From: Luteimonas sp. BLCC-B24
GTDB taxonomy: Bacteria; Pseudomonadota; Gammaproteobacteria; Xanthomonadales; Xanthomonadaceae
NCBI RefSeq assembly: GCF_028550595.1
Contig: NZ_JAQQGN010000002.1
Location: forward strand, 674,491 to 738,490
Reading direction: 5' to 3'
Length of the DNA: 64,000 nt
Below, piece after piece: positions 32,639 through 44,600 of this stretch. Positions within the stretch are counted from its first letter, which is position 1. Each line of letters starts with the position of its first letter. The notes under the pieces were generated by a model. That model did no database searches, was not told the origin of the DNA, and saw only the letters and a program-made list of their open reading frames with translations. Both the position numbers and the translations under genes were made by a program.

Positions 32639-33222
32639 TGCCGTTGTTCGCGCGCATGTACGACACCACGCTCGCGTGGGCCCGCCACCGGCATGCGCCG
32701 CGTTACCTCACCGCGATGAGTGCGGCGGAGTCGGTGATCTTCCCGATTCCGCCGGACGTGATGCTCGCACCGATGGCGCTCGCGCAGCCGGCGCGCTGGT
32801 GGCGCTTCGCACTGCTCTGCACGCTGGGCTCGGTCGCGGGCGGCCTGCTCGGCTATGCGATCGGCCACTTCGCGCTCGACCTGGCCTGGCCGTGGATCGT
32901 GAGTATGGGCTGGCAGCCGGCGTTCGAACGCATCCAGGCCCTGTTTCTCGCGCACGGCCTGCTGTTCGTCTTCCTGGCGGGCTTCACGCCGATTCCCTAC
33001 AAGGTGTTCACCATCGCGTCGGGTTCGCTGGGAGTGGGCCTGCTACCGTTCGTCATCGGTTCGCTGCTGGGGCGCGGCGCGCGCTTCTTTCTCGTCGCCG
33101 GGTTGATGGCCTGGGGTGGGCCCCGGTTCGAGCCGCTGCTCAAGCGCTATATCGAGTGGCTCGGCTGGCTGATGGTGGGCCTCGTGGTCATCGCACTGGT
33201 CTGGATGGAGTTGCGCGGATGA
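32638..33222 (+). CDS. yqaA: YqaA/DedA-like membrane protein
   Basis: A 194-aa inner-membrane protein of the SNARE-associated/DedA (VTT) superfamily. The conserved stretch runs AAESVIFPIPPDVMLAPMAL, then a GLLGYAIGH helix, and the re-entrant loop FTPIPYKVFTIASG. DedA relatives flip or transport lipid carriers; YqaA's own role is unknown. Start overlaps pcm (TGATG), end overlaps nlpD (ATGA). Confidence 0.88.
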   Translation: MPLFARMYDTTLAWARHRHAPRYLTAMSAAESVIFPIPPDVMLAPMALAQPARWWRFALLCTLGSVAGGLLGYAIGHFALDLAWPWIVSMGWQPAFERIQALFLAHGLLFVFLAGFTPIPYKVFTIASGSLGVGLLPFVIGSLLGRGARFFLVAGLMAWGGPRFEPLLKRYIEWLGWLMVGLVVIALVWMELRG

Positions 33223-33980
33223 GGATCGTGGTGCTTCTGGTTTCGGTGCTGTTGCTGGCGGCGTGCGGCAGCAGCCGGGTGATCCGCGAGGGCGGCAGCG
33301 CGAGCGCGCCCGTCGCGAGGTCCACACCCAAGCCGGGCCAGAGTGTCACCGTGCAGCGCGGCGACACGCTCTATCGCATCGCCACCGGCAACGGCATCAG
33401 CGCGCTGGATCTGGCGATGTGGAACGGCATCGGCGCGCCTTACACCATCTATCCGGGGCAGCGGCTGCGGCTGTATCCCGGCGGGGCGACGGCGTCGACA
33501 CCACCGCGTCGGCCCTCGACCGGTGCGAGCGCAGGCACTGCGCAGCGACCTCCGGTCCAGCCCACCCAGGCGCCGCCGCAACCCGCCGCGCCCCCACCGG
33601 CGCGCAGTCCCTTCCGCTGGCAGTGGCCGACGGACGGCCAGGTGATCGGACGTTACGTGGCTAACGATCCGACCAAGCAGGGGCTCGACATCGCCGGCAC
33701 CGGCGGGCAGGCCGTGCGCGCTGCGGCCGATGGCGTCGTCGTGTACTCCGGCTCGGGCCTGGTCGGTTACGGTGAACTCATCATCGTCAAGCACGACGAG
33801 CAGTGGTTGTCGGCGTACGGCCACAACCGGACGCGCCGGGTCAACGAGGGCGAGCGCGTCTCGGCCGGCCAGCAGATCGGTGAGATGGGCCGCACCGGCG
33901 CCGCGCGCGACATGCTCCATTTCGAGATCCGGTACAACGGCAAGCCGGTCGATCCGCTGTCGTATCTTCCTGCCCGCTGA
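33219..33980 (+). CDS. nlpD: NlpD-like lipoprotein, LysM + degenerate LytM
   Basis: Lipoprotein of 253 aa (signal LLVSVLLLAAC, lipobox LAAC at about 13-16). A LysM domain (about 42-87, VQRGDTLYRIATGNG) binds peptidoglycan; a Pro-rich linker and a LytM/M23 domain follow. Zinc ligands are missing: GLDIAG in place of HxGxD and MLHFEIR in place of HLHFEIR. It is therefore an amidase activator like E. coli NlpD, not a hydrolase. In related genomes rpoS follows; it is absent here. Confidence 0.92.
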   Translation: MRIVVLLVSVLLLAACGSSRVIREGGSASAPVARSTPKPGQSVTVQRGDTLYRIATGNGISALDLAMWNGIGAPYTIYPGQRLRLYPGGATASTPPRRPSTGASAGTAQRPPVQPTQAPPQPAAPPPARSPFRWQWPTDGQVIGRYVANDPTKQGLDIAGTGGQAVRAAADGVVVYSGSGLVGYGELIIVKHDEQWLSAYGHNRTRRVNEGERVSAGQQIGEMGRTGAARDMLHFEIRYNGKPVDPLSYLPAR

Positions 33981-34354
33981 GTCGGTTCGCCGGTCCGACA
34001 GAGGGGATCCCCGGCCAAGCGCAGCGCGCCCGGCGTGCGTCGAGGCCGCGGCCGTATGGACTGCGGGCGGCATCGCGCCATCCCGGCGGGTCGCTCGGAT
34101 CGCGGGTGTCCCTGCCGGACGGACCGCAGTCCGGAACGCGCAATGGTGGCCGCCTCGTCCCGTCTTCGTGGGCGGGGCGTCCTGGGCGCCGGCTCGCCGT
34201 GGCCTCGGCTCGCGCAGTCGCCGACACACGCGCGTAATCGCAGGTGCAGGCCACGGCGGCGCGGATTCCTACACGGTCCGCATCCGTTCCGCGATGGCCC
34301 GGGCGTGCTGGGGCGGGCACGCTGGCCCGCACATGTACCGGGATGGACGCACCG
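33981..34354. other. Intergenic region where rpoS is expected
   Basis: About 374 bp with no supportable gene. Overlapping GC-rich frames have no recognisable domain. No sigma-factor fragment is seen. No terminator with a T run was found after nlpD. Confidence 0.45.
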
Positions 34355-35266
34355 ATGCCAAGTAACGTCATGGGACTGGCGGTCGTGCTTCTGGCCGCGA
34401 TGGCAGGGACGGCGGCAGCTGACCTGCCCGCCGAGGTCTCGACCGAGTTCAGCAGTCTGCTGGGCACCTGGGCGCTGTGCGGCAACGCCCGTATCGACGT
34501 GCGCGGCACCAACCCGCGCGGCGTGGAAAACGCCAAGCTGGTGTTCCGTCCCGACAGGACCTTCGAATGGCGTCCGGCCGACGCCACCGGACCGGAACGG
34601 TCGGAGTTCGGCCGGGTCGAGGCTGCCTCCACGGGCATTCGCCTGTTCGACTCGGGCGGGCGGCATGCGGGCGTGCTGGCGGTGCGAAGCCGGGATGAGC
34701 GCGTCCTGAGCGGGGGCGGGGGCGGCGGCGTGCTGCTGTGCAGGCTCGGCGATGTCGCCGCGGCCGATCGGCCCCTGCAACCTCGGTCGATCGCGTTCTA
34801 CCGCAGTGCGGACTTCGACGATCCCGGCATCGCACGCAATGCCGAGGCGCGCCGCCCGGCTGCCGGCAGCCTGCTCGGGACCTGGGAGCTGGCGCGGCTC
34901 GTGGTCCACGACTCCGCGCAGGCTTGGTTCGACGCCAACCCGTACGGACAGGGCCACATCCGGATCGCCTTCGACGGGCGCCAGTTCTGTTTCGCCGTCC
35001 TGCAGCCGACAGCGTACGACGTGGACCGCGGGTGCATACCGGCGCCCGTGCGCGGTCTGAGGGTGCGGACCGATGACGATGCGGGCGGCATGCTGGCGCC
35101 CTGGATCACGGGCGAGGTCCGCATCACGGCCGACGGCGTCATGCGCGTGCCGCGGCCCCTGCACGATGAAGAATTCGTGTGGCTGGGCCCGGACGACCTG
35201 ACCGCGGCGCCGCTCGAGGGCCGCATTACCCTCGTCACGTTCCCGGGCGAGAACGACCCGCCTTGA
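34355..35266 (+). CDS. Exported two-repeat protein of unknown function
   Basis: A 303-aa protein I do not recognise. It has a signal peptide (residues 1 to about 22, VVLLAAMAGTAAA-DLPAEV). Two segments of about 130 residues each open with the same LLGTW motif (35-39 and 173-177) and continue with strand-rich sequence (KLVFRPDRTFEWRP; HIRIAFDGRQFCFAV). A GxW-type motif at the start of a beta-rich domain recalls lipocalin-like folds, so a tandem beta-barrel is a possible reading. A Gly stretch lies at about 120-125. ATG 34343 upstream is an alternative start. Confidence 0.6.
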   Translation: MPSNVMGLAVVLLAAMAGTAAADLPAEVSTEFSSLLGTWALCGNARIDVRGTNPRGVENAKLVFRPDRTFEWRPADATGPERSEFGRVEAASTGIRLFDSGGRHAGVLAVRSRDERVLSGGGGGGVLLCRLGDVAAADRPLQPRSIAFYRSADFDDPGIARNAEARRPAAGSLLGTWELARLVVHDSAQAWFDANPYGQGHIRIAFDGRQFCFAVLQPTAYDVDRGCIPAPVRGLRVRTDDDAGGMLAPWITGEVRITADGVMRVPRPLHDEEFVWLGPDDLTAAPLEGRITLVTFPGENDPP

Positions 35267-35656
35267 TCAGGCCGCGGTCGCGTCGTCCTGCAGCACGAAG
35301 GCGGCCACCACGCGGCGGCCTTCGCCCGCGAGCACATTGAACGTGCGCGCCGCGGCGGCATTGGTCATCGCCTCGATGCCGATGCCCTTGGACAGGCAGG
35401 CCGCCATCGTCGCGGCGGGCGGAAAGCCCTGGCGGTCGCCGGTGCCGATCAGCACCACTTCGGGTTCCAGCGCCAGCACCGGCGCCAGCGCGTCGACGTC
35501 GAGCGTGCGTACATCCGCGGCCGGCCAGTCCTCGACCAGCGCCCGCGGGGCGACGATGAAGCTGCGGGTGAGGCGCCGGTCGTTGACCAGGGCCTGGCGT
35601 CCATCCGCGCCCCGGAGCACGTAGTCGAACTCGGGGTGTTCGAGACTCAGCTGCAT
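35267..35656 (-). CDS. Mth938-like domain protein
   Basis: A 129-aa protein of the Mth938-like/DUF498 family (also seen in human AAMDC and NDUFAF3). Features are FIVAPRALVEDWP, PEVVLIGTGDRQGFPP and GIGIEAMTNAAAARTFNVLAGEGRRVVAAF. Its biochemical role is unknown. It lies just downstream of the YhbY gene on the same strand, with 18 bp between. Confidence 0.85.
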   Translation of the reverse strand: MQLSLEHPEFDYVLRGADGRQALVNDRRLTRSFIVAPRALVEDWPAADVRTLDVDALAPVLALEPEVVLIGTGDRQGFPPAATMAACLSKGIGIEAMTNAAAARTFNVLAGEGRRVVAAFVLQDDATAA

Positions 35657-35674
35657 GGCCGGGGCACCGCGCGG

Positions 35675-35980
35675 TCAGGCACGCGGCAGCACGATCTGCC
35701 GGCGGTCCTTGCTCTGGCGATAGAGGATGGCCGTGTGGCCGATCCGCTGCACGAGCGCGGCGCCCGTGCGTTCGGCCAGCTGGTCGATCATCGCGTCGCG
35801 TTCCTCGCGATCGGCAGCGCCCACTTTCACCTTGATCAGCTCGTGATGCTCCAGGGCGCCGTCGAGTTCGGCGATCAGCGCATCGGTCACGCCTTTGCCG
35901 CCGACCTGCAGCTGGGCCTTGATGCCGTGGGCCTGGCCGCGCAGAAAACGGGTCTGGGCAGCGGTCAGGACGTTACTCAT
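35675..35980 (-). CDS. yhbY: YhbY-type CRM RNA-binding protein
   Basis: A 101-aa protein consisting of one CRM domain (LRGQAHGIKAQLQVGGKGV, then a C-terminal ILYRQSKD). YhbY binds pre-50S ribosomal particles and helps ribosome assembly. It is divergent from rlmE, an rRNA methyltransferase, as in many gammaproteobacteria, and the two share a short promoter region. Confidence 0.9.
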   Translation of the reverse strand: MSNVLTAAQTRFLRGQAHGIKAQLQVGGKGVTDALIAELDGALEHHELIKVKVGAADREERDAMIDQLAERTGAALVQRIGHTAILYRQSKDRRQIVLPRA

Positions 35981-36064
35981 GGATGAACCGATCGGGAAAA
36001 TGGATGCGGTAGGCAGGATATCATGGCCTCCGCACCCGCTTTCCCGCGACGGCACGAACCGGCG

Positions 36065-36697
36065 ATGGCCACACGCAGCAAGAGCAGCCAGCGCTGGCTG
36101 AAGGAACATTTCTCCGATCCCTACGTCAAGAAGGCGCAGGCCGAGGGGCTGCGCTCGCGTGCGGCCTACAAGCTGGAAGAGCTGGTGGAGCGCGACCGGC
36201 TGTTGAAGCCGGGGATGGTGGTCGTGGATCTCGGTGCGGCGCCGGGCGGCTGGTCGCAGTGGGTCCGGCAGGCACTGGGCGACACCGGCCGGGTCATCGC
36301 GCTCGATATTCTCGAAATGCCGTCGCTGGCCGGCGTGGAGTTCCTTCACGGCGATTTCCGCGAGGATGCGGTCCTCTCGGCGCTGGAGCGCGCGCTCGGC
36401 GGCCAGCAGGTGGACCTTGTGTTGTCGGACATGGCCCCCAACAAGAGCGGTATCGACGCGGTGGACCAGCCCCGGGCGATGCATCTGGCGGAACTGGCGA
36501 TGGAGTTCGCCGACCACCACCTGCGCCCCGGCGGCACGTTTCTGATCAAGCTGTTCCAGGGCACCGAGTTCGACGAGTACGTGCGGCAGCTGCGTCGTCG
36601 CTACACCAAGCTCGCGATCCGCAAACCGGCCGCATCGCGGCAGCGCTCGCCCGAGGTCTACGCCCTGGCCCAGGGCAAGCTCGCGACGATGAAGTAG
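36065..36697 (+). CDS. rlmE: 23S rRNA 2'-O-methyltransferase RlmE (FtsJ)
   Basis: SAM-dependent enzyme that methylates U2552 of 23S rRNA; 210 aa from this start. The SAM motif is [12 protein letters not shown]; the catalytic K-D-K-E set is represented by [29 protein letters not shown] and a late SPEVY. ATG 36065 gives the family N terminus ([16 protein letters not shown]). An ATG at 36023 has a better RBS (AGGA, four bases away) and would add 14 residues, so the start is open. ftsH follows in 54 bp, a conserved pair. Confidence 0.92.
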   Translation: MATRSKSSQRWLKEHFSDPYVKKAQAEGLRSRAAYKLEELVERDRLLKPGMVVVDLGAAPGGWSQWVRQALGDTGRVIALDILEMPSLAGVEFLHGDFREDAVLSALERALGGQQVDLVLSDMAPNKSGIDAVDQPRAMHLAELAMEFADHHLRPGGTFLIKLFQGTEFDEYVRQLRRRYTKLAIRKPAASRQRSPEVYALAQGKLATMK

Positions 36698-36751
36698 CAT
36701 GGCCCCGAGGCATCCAGTGTTCCACCGAACCCCTCTCGAGAATTCCGAAAC

Positions 36752-38677
<1,926 letters not shown>

Positions 38678-39174
38678 GCCTCACCGCTGTCTGCGCAGAA
38701 CAAGAGCGGCCTTCGGGCCGCTTTTTTGTTGTCCGGATGCGAGGACGTCTCGACGCCAGCGGCGCAGCGCGCTCGATGCCGGGGCGTCGGCCCGATGGCC
38801 ACAGCGCGAGACGTCTTCGCTGCGCACACTCCGGGGCACGCGTCCGCCTTCCAGCGATCGGCGGAACCGGGCACCGGGCCCGGCTACTCGCGAGCGCCAT
38901 CCCGCAATCCCGCAGGCCAGGGCCGTGGACATGCGAATCGGGCCCGGGCGGCAGCCTGGGCTGCGGGCGCGCGAACCCCGCGCTCGCCAGGCGCGTCGCG
39001 ATCACAACGCCACACGTGTCCCAGGCGCGGCGCACGGCGCTTGTAATGTCGATTCGCGAGGAGGCAGGCTCGCGCGCGGCCCCGGACGGCGATCGCGCAC
39101 GCGCGGCGCGAGGCTGTCCACGCGGGCGCCCAGTCGCGACAATCCCCGGTCTCCCATGCCCCCAGGTGCCGCCG
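38678..39174. other. Intergenic region between ftsH and folP
   Basis: 497 bp. The first 50 bp hold the ftsH terminator. The rest is GC-rich with overlapping frames of no recognisable family. A promoter for folP should lie in the last part, but I cannot point to clear boxes. In E. coli ftsH and folP are almost adjacent. Confidence 0.4.
38705..38728 (+). terminator. Intrinsic terminator after ftsH
   Basis: AGCGGCC, loop TTCG, GGCCGCT and six T in a row. A classic UUCG-capped terminator. Confidence 0.93.
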
Positions 39175-40068
39175 ATGTTCGATACCGCTCCCCAGCTCGA
39201 CTGCAACGGCCGCGCGCTGCGCCTCGACGTGCCGCGGGTCATGGGCATCGTCAACGTGACGCCGGACTCGTTTTCCGACGGCGGTGCGCACGCGACACCC
39301 GAGGCGGCGATCGCCCACGGCCTGCGCCTGGTGGCAGACGGCGCGGATCTGCTCGACATCGGCGGTGAATCGACGCGACCCGGCGCTGCCGATGTCTCGG
39401 TCGAAGAGGAGTTGCGCCGGGTGATCCCGGTCATCGAGGCGCTCGCACGCGACACGCGGGTGCCGATCAGCGTCGATACGTCGAAGCCCGAGGTCATGCG
39501 CGCCGCGGTCGAAGCGGGCGCCGGGATGATCAACGACGTGTACGGGCTGCGCCGCGCCGGCGCACTCGAGACCGCCGCCGCGCTCGGCGTGCCGGTGGTG
39601 CTGATGCACATGCAGGGCGAACCGCGCGGCATGCAGGACGCACCGGAGTACGACGATGTCGTCGGCGAGGTGCACCGGTTTCTTGCCGAGCGGATCTTCT
39701 CGGCGGAGATGGCCGGCATCGACAGGAAACGCATCGTCGTCGATCCGGGGTTCGGTTTCGGCAAGACCACCGATCACAATCTGGCCCTGCTGGCGCAGCT
39801 GGCGCGCTTCGTCGAGCTCGGCGTGCCGGTGCTGGCTGGACTGTCGCGCAAACGCAGCATCGGTGCGCTCACCGGGCGCGAGACGCCGGCTGCGCGCATG
39901 GCCGGCTCGGTGGCCGCGCATCTGATCGCCGCCCAGCGCGGTGCACGCATTCTGCGCGTTCACGACGTCGCCGAAACCGTCGACGCCTTGAAGATCTGGA
40001 CCGCCGTCGACGCGGTGCCCGCGCCGCGCGTCGCCGCCGCGCCTGCGATCCGCTGGCCGGACGAATAG
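39175..40068 (+). CDS. folP: Dihydropteroate synthase
   Basis: Folate-pathway enzyme of 297 aa condensing p-aminobenzoate with dihydropterin pyrophosphate. Signature sequences are [34 protein letters not shown], and the late [14 protein letters not shown] and [11 protein letters not shown]. Slightly longer than the usual 280 aa, with an Ala/Pro tail. The start ATG 39175 is the only family-like one. Confidence 0.94.
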   Translation: MFDTAPQLDCNGRALRLDVPRVMGIVNVTPDSFSDGGAHATPEAAIAHGLRLVADGADLLDIGGESTRPGAADVSVEEELRRVIPVIEALARDTRVPISVDTSKPEVMRAAVEAGAGMINDVYGLRRAGALETAAALGVPVVLMHMQGEPRGMQDAPEYDDVVGEVHRFLAERIFSAEMAGIDRKRIVVDPGFGFGKTTDHNLALLAQLARFVELGVPVLAGLSRKRSIGALTGRETPAARMAGSVAAHLIAAQRGARILRVHDVAETVDALKIWTAVDAVPAPRVAAAPAIRWPDE

Positions 40069-40187
40069 GCGCCACGCGGGGCCGGCATCGCGCCGGGCGG
40101 TTTCGAGGGCCGCGTGCGTTACGCTGTCGCGTCCAATTCGCGCCGCCCGAGGGCGGCCCGTCTGATCGAGGGAAGGGGAACCCAGAC

Positions 40188-41699
40188 ATGATGACCGCCA
40201 GTACGCCGCTGATCGTGACCTTCGTGGTGTATCTGGTGGCCATGGTGCTGATCGGAATCGTGGCCTGGCGCTCGACCAAGAGCTTCGACGACTACATTCT
40301 CGGCGGTCGCAAGCTCGGGCCGGGCGTCACCGCACTGTCGGCCGGGGCCTCGGACATGAGCGGCTGGCTGCTGATGGGCCTGCCGGGGGCGCTGTACCTG
40401 CGCGGCGCGTCCGAGGCCTGGATCGCGCTCGGCCTGATCGGCGGTGCCTATCTCAACTGGCGCTTCGTCGCCGGTCCGCTGCGGGTGTACACCGAGCGCA
40501 CCGGCAATGCGCTGACGCTGCCCGATTTCTTCACCCACCGTTTCGAAGATCGCAGTCGCATGCTGCGGGTGATTTCGGCGCTGGTGATCCTGGTCTTCTT
40601 CGCGGTGTACTGCGCGTCCGGCGTTGTGGCCGGTGCACGTCTGTTCGAAAGCGTATTCGGCCTGCCGTACGCGCAGGCGCTGTGGTGGGGCGCGGCGGTG
40701 ACGATCCTCTACACGCTGATCGGCGGCTTCCTTGCCGTGAGCTGGACCGACGTCGCCCAGGGAACGCTGATGCTGTTCGCGCTGCTGCTCACGCCGGTGA
40801 TCGTCTACATGACCACCGGCGGCTTCGAATCGAGCATCGAGCTGATCCGGGGTGTCGATGCCTCGCGGCTGTCGTGGACCCGCGAGGGCGCGCTCGGCGT
40901 GGTGGGCATCGTCTCGCTGCTGGCGTGGGGCCTGGGCTACTTCGGCCAGCCGCACATCCTGTCGCGTTTCATGGCGGCGGGCAGTGTCGAAACCATCCCG
41001 GCCGCACGGCGCATCGGCATGGCCTGGATGATCCTGTGTCTGGCGGGCTCGCTGACGGTCGGTTTTCTCGGCATCGCGTATTTCCAGCAGCATCCGGAGC
41101 AGGCCGGGCCGGTGACCGCGAATTCGGAGCGGGTGTTCATCACCCTGGTCGAGCTGCTGTTCAATCCCTGGGTGGCCGGTGTGATCCTGTCGGCGATTCT
41201 CGCGGCGGTCATGAGCACGCTGTCGAGCCAGCTGATCGTGTGCTCGAGTGTGCTGTCGGAGGACTTCTACCGCGGCTTCGTCCGGCGGCAGGCCGGCCAG
41301 ACCGAGCTGGTCTGGGTGGGCCGTGCCAGCGTGCTGCTGGTCGCCCTGGTCGCGTTGTGGCTGGCGCGGGACCCCGACAGCCGCGTGCTCGGACTGGTGG
41401 CCTACGCCTGGGCCGGCTTCGGCGCGGCCTTCGGCCCGGTGGTGCTGCTGGCGCTGTTCTGGCAGCGGATGAACCGCAACGGTGCGCTCGCGGGCATGCT
41501 GCTGGGGGCGCTGACCGTGGTCGCGTGGAAGCAGATCGCCGTCGAACGCATGGGCTCGGCGCTGTACGAAATCGTGCCGGGCTTCGCCGTCGCCACGCTG
41601 GCGATCATCGTCGTCAGCCTGCTCGGGCCGGCGCCGTCGCGTCCGGTGCAGGTGACGCACGAGCAGGTGCGCCTGTCGCTGCGCGAGACCGGCTACTGA
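40188..41699 (+). CDS. putP: Sodium/proline symporter PutP
   Basis: A 503-aa secondary transporter of the SSS family with about 13 TM helices. The N-terminal signature is [25 protein letters not shown], shown here in two parts: [11 protein letters not shown] and [12 protein letters not shown]; the late sodium-site region is [14 protein letters not shown]. The match to PutP rather than PanF is good ([15 protein letters not shown]). GGGAA is upstream of ATG 40188; a second ATG follows at once. No proline dehydrogenase gene is near. Confidence 0.9.
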   Translation: MMTASTPLIVTFVVYLVAMVLIGIVAWRSTKSFDDYILGGRKLGPGVTALSAGASDMSGWLLMGLPGALYLRGASEAWIALGLIGGAYLNWRFVAGPLRVYTERTGNALTLPDFFTHRFEDRSRMLRVISALVILVFFAVYCASGVVAGARLFESVFGLPYAQALWWGAAVTILYTLIGGFLAVSWTDVAQGTLMLFALLLTPVIVYMTTGGFESSIELIRGVDASRLSWTREGALGVVGIVSLLAWGLGYFGQPHILSRFMAAGSVETIPAARRIGMAWMILCLAGSLTVGFLGIAYFQQHPEQAGPVTANSERVFITLVELLFNPWVAGVILSAILAAVMSTLSSQLIVCSSVLSEDFYRGFVRRQAGQTELVWVGRASVLLVALVALWLARDPDSRVLGLVAYAWAGFGAAFGPVVLLALFWQRMNRNGALAGMLLGALTVVAWKQIAVERMGSALYEIVPGFAVATLAIIVVSLLGPAPSRPVQVTHEQVRLSLRETGY

Positions 41700-41713
41700 A
41701 CCGCACCGCCGTC

Positions 41714-42685
41714 GTGACGTCTGCACCGGCTGCCACGCGCGCGCGTCCGCGCGCCATCGCGCTGATGGGTCCGACCGCGTCGGGCAAGACCGCACTCGCA
41801 CTCGAGTGGGCCGAGCGCTTCGGCGGCGAGATCGTCAGCGTCGATTCGGCGCTGGTCTATCGCGGGCTCGACATCGGCGCGGCCAAGCCTGACGCGACCG
41901 AGCGTGCCCGCGTGCCGCACCACATGCTCGATCTGCGTGATCCGTGGCAGACGTATTCGGCTGCGGAATTCGCGGCCGACGCGCGCGCTGCGGTCGAGGC
42001 CATCCTCGCGCGCGGCCGGCTGCCCATCCTCGCCGGCGGCACGGGCCTGTACTTCGCCGCGTTGCTGGAGGGCCTGTCGCCGATGCCGCCGGCCGACCCG
42101 GCCATGCGCGCGCGCATCACGGCCGAGGCGACGGCGCGCGGTTGGCCGGCGCTGCACGCCGAGCTGGCCGGAATCGACCCCGACGCGGCAGCGCGGATCA
42201 AGCCCGGTGATCCACAGCGCATCCAGCGCGCACTCGAGGTGCATCGCCTGAGCGGCATTCCGATCAGCGACTGGCAGCGACGTGTGCCGGAAACACCGCC
42301 GTTCCCCGCCGACGTGCTGTCGCTGGCGATCGCCCCGGCCGACCGCGGTGAGCTGCACCAGCGCATCGCCGCGCGCTTCGACGCGATGCTCGCCGCCGGG
42401 TTTCTCGACGAAGTGCGCGCGTTGCGGGCGATGCCGGCCCTGCGTGCGCATCCTGCGCCGCTCGACCTGCCGGCGATCCGCGCGGTCGGCTACCGTCAGG
42501 CCTGGGACCATCTCGACGGCCGGTGCGATGCGGAGGGCTTCCGCGAACGCGCCGTCGCGGCCACCCGCCAGCTCGCCAAACGGCAGATCACCTGGCTGCG
42601 CGGCCGCGGCGATGCCGTGCGCTGGTTCGACCCGGCGGCGCAACGCGGGGCGCTGGATGACGCGGTCGGTCAGTTCCTGGCCTGA
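41714..42685 (+). CDS. miaA: tRNA dimethylallyltransferase MiaA
   Basis: Transfers dimethylallyl to A37 of tRNAs reading UNN codons; 323 aa. The P-loop is [12 protein letters not shown], the tRNA-recognition [16 protein letters not shown] and later AVGYRQAW and [14 protein letters not shown] are present. The only family-like start is GTG 41714, 15 bp after putP; no clear RBS is visible, so start confidence is moderate. miaA-hfq-hflX order is conserved from E. coli. Confidence 0.92.
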   Translation: MTSAPAATRARPRAIALMGPTASGKTALALEWAERFGGEIVSVDSALVYRGLDIGAAKPDATERARVPHHMLDLRDPWQTYSAAEFAADARAAVEAILARGRLPILAGGTGLYFAALLEGLSPMPPADPAMRARITAEATARGWPALHAELAGIDPDAAARIKPGDPQRIQRALEVHRLSGIPISDWQRRVPETPPFPADVLSLAIAPADRGELHQRIAARFDAMLAAGFLDEVRALRAMPALRAHPAPLDLPAIRAVGYRQAWDHLDGRCDAEGFRERAVAATRQLAKRQITWLRGRGDAVRWFDPAAQRGALDDAVGQFLA

Positions 42686-42832
42686 ACGCGGCGACCCCAC
42701 GCACGTTTCCGGCGCGCGGCCGGCCGTTCCCATCCGAATCCGGCAGCGGTTGTGTACCATCGTGCGGACGTCGCGCGGGGAGCGCGGCGTCGGGTCAGCA
42801 CCCGATAACAACAACCACGCTGGGGAATACGA

Positions 42833-43111
42833 ATGTCCAAGGGGCAATCCTTGCAGGATCCTTTCCTGAACGCACTGCGGCGCGAACGTGTGCCGGTCTC
42901 GATTTACCTCGTCAACGGCATCAAACTGCAGGGCACGATCGAATCGTTCGACCAGTTCGTGGTGCTGCTTCGCAACACCGTGAGCCAGATGGTCTACAAG
43001 CACGCGATTTCGACCGTGGTGCCGGCGCGCAATGTGCGCGTGGCGCCGGGTGGCGGTGTCGTGGAGTCCTCCGATGGCGAGGGCGGCGAGGCGCCCGACC
43101 CGTCCGAATGA
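42833..43111 (+). CDS. hfq: RNA chaperone Hfq
   Basis: Sm-like hexameric RNA chaperone of 92 aa that pairs small RNAs with mRNAs. The core has [22 protein letters not shown], split here as [11 protein letters not shown] and [15 protein letters not shown], the FDQFVVLL stretch and the Sm2 motif YKHAISTV. The C-terminal tail is short and acidic ([14 protein letters not shown]), much shorter than in E. coli. RBS GGGGAA is ten bases upstream. Confidence 0.97.
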   Translation: MSKGQSLQDPFLNALRRERVPVSIYLVNGIKLQGTIESFDQFVVLLRNTVSQMVYKHAISTVVPARNVRVAPGGGVVESSDGEGGEAPDPSE

Positions 43112-43143
43112 TCCCGCGCGACACCCAAGAGGCCTGACCCGAA

Positions 43144-44460
43144 TTGTTCGAACGCTCCCGCAAGGGTGAAAACGCGCTGCTGATCCAGCCGCACGCGCAC
43201 GGCCCCACCGACGACGGCGTGCTCGAGGAGTTCTCCGAGCTGGCCCGCTCCGCGGGCGCGAATGTGGCCGCCGTCATTCCGGCACGCATCGACAAGCCGA
43301 ACGCCGCCACGTTGATCGGCAGCGGCAAGCTCGAGGAAGTGAAGGCGGCCGCGAACGCGACCGGCGCCGACCTGATCCTCGTCAATCATCGGCTCTCGCC
43401 GGGCCAGGAACGCAACCTCGAGAAGTATCTCGAGCGCCGCGTCGTGGACCGCACCGGCCTGATTCTCGACATCTTCGCCCAGCGCGCGCGCAGCCACGAA
43501 GGCAAGCTGCAGGTCGAACTGGCCCAGCTGCGCCACATGGCCACGCGCCTGGTGCGCGGCTGGACCCATCTGGAGCGGCAGCGCGGCGGCTCGATCGGTC
43601 TGCGCGGTCCGGGCGAAACCCAGCTCGAGACCGACCGCCGCCTGCTGCAGAAACGCGTCGAACAGCTGCAGGCGCGCCTGGACAAGGTCGAGGTGCAGCG
43701 CACCCAGATGCGCCGCGCCCGCGTGCGCAGCGAACTGCCGCGCGTGGCGCTGGTGGGCTATACCAATGCCGGCAAGTCGACCCTCTTCAACACGCTGACC
43801 GGCGCCGACGCCTACGCCGCCGACCAGCTGTTCGCGACGCTCGATCCCACCGTACGCCGGGTGGATCTGTCGGGAGGCTCGGTCGTGCTCGCCGACACCG
43901 TCGGTTTCGTCCGCGACCTGCCGCACGAACTCGTCGCCGCGTTCCGCTCCACGTTGAGCGAAGCGCGCGAGGCCGATCTCCTGTTGCACGTCATCGATGC
44001 GGCCGATCCGCTGCGCGACGAACGCATCCGCCAGGTCGACGCCGTACTCGGCGAGATCGGCGCGGGCGAGCTGCCGCAGCTGCTGGTGTTCAACAAGATC
44101 GACCGGATCGAGAACGCGCAGCCGCGCTACGACCAGGACCCGGCCGCGCTGGCCGACGACGCCGTGCGCGAGTCGGTGTGGATTTCCGCGCGTGATGGTC
44201 TCGGGCTGGATCTCCTGTCCCGCGCGCTGGCGCGCCGGCTGGGTATGCGGCGCGTCGCCGGTGCCTTGCACCTGCCGCCCGAAGCCGGACGTCTGCACGC
44301 GCGCCTGCACGCCCTGGACGCGGTGCGCGAGGAGCGCAGCGACGAGGACGGCTGGCACCTGCACGTCGATCTGGCCCACGCCGACGCCGCGCGTCTGGCC
44401 GCGCAGCCCGACGGCGCCGCGCTCCGGCCGCTGCTGCCGCCCGACGACGACGCGTTCTGA
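43144..44460 (+). CDS. hflX: GTPase HflX
   Basis: Ribosome-splitting/rescue GTPase of 438 aa. The N-terminal HflX domain carries the family glycine-rich motif GSGKLEEV and GLRGPGETQLETDRR; the G domain has P-loop GYTNAGKST, switch DTVGFVRDLP and NKID. It starts with TTG 43144, 32 bp after hfq; no better start exists without losing conserved sequence. Confidence 0.93.
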   Translation: MFERSRKGENALLIQPHAHGPTDDGVLEEFSELARSAGANVAAVIPARIDKPNAATLIGSGKLEEVKAAANATGADLILVNHRLSPGQERNLEKYLERRVVDRTGLILDIFAQRARSHEGKLQVELAQLRHMATRLVRGWTHLERQRGGSIGLRGPGETQLETDRRLLQKRVEQLQARLDKVEVQRTQMRRARVRSELPRVALVGYTNAGKSTLFNTLTGADAYAADQLFATLDPTVRRVDLSGGSVVLADTVGFVRDLPHELVAAFRSTLSEAREADLLLHVIDAADPLRDERIRQVDAVLGEIGAGELPQLLVFNKIDRIENAQPRYDQDPAALADDAVRESVWISARDGLGLDLLSRALARRLGMRRVAGALHLPPEAGRLHARLHALDAVREERSDEDGWHLHVDLAHADAARLAAQPDGAALRPLLPPDDDAF

Positions 44461-44600
44461 TTCCCCGCCGCGCGTCGCGCGGCATGATCCACCCTCCGGC
44501 CGTGGCCGTAAGGGTTCGGCGGACCCGGCGGGCACGAGCCGGTTAGACTATGCGACCCCCGCGCTGCCCCGGGCAGGCGGCGCACCAGACTGGAGCAGGC

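Noticed and set aside
33981..34354. Possible rpoS remnant
   Set aside because: None of the six frames has sigma-70 region 2 or 4 motifs.
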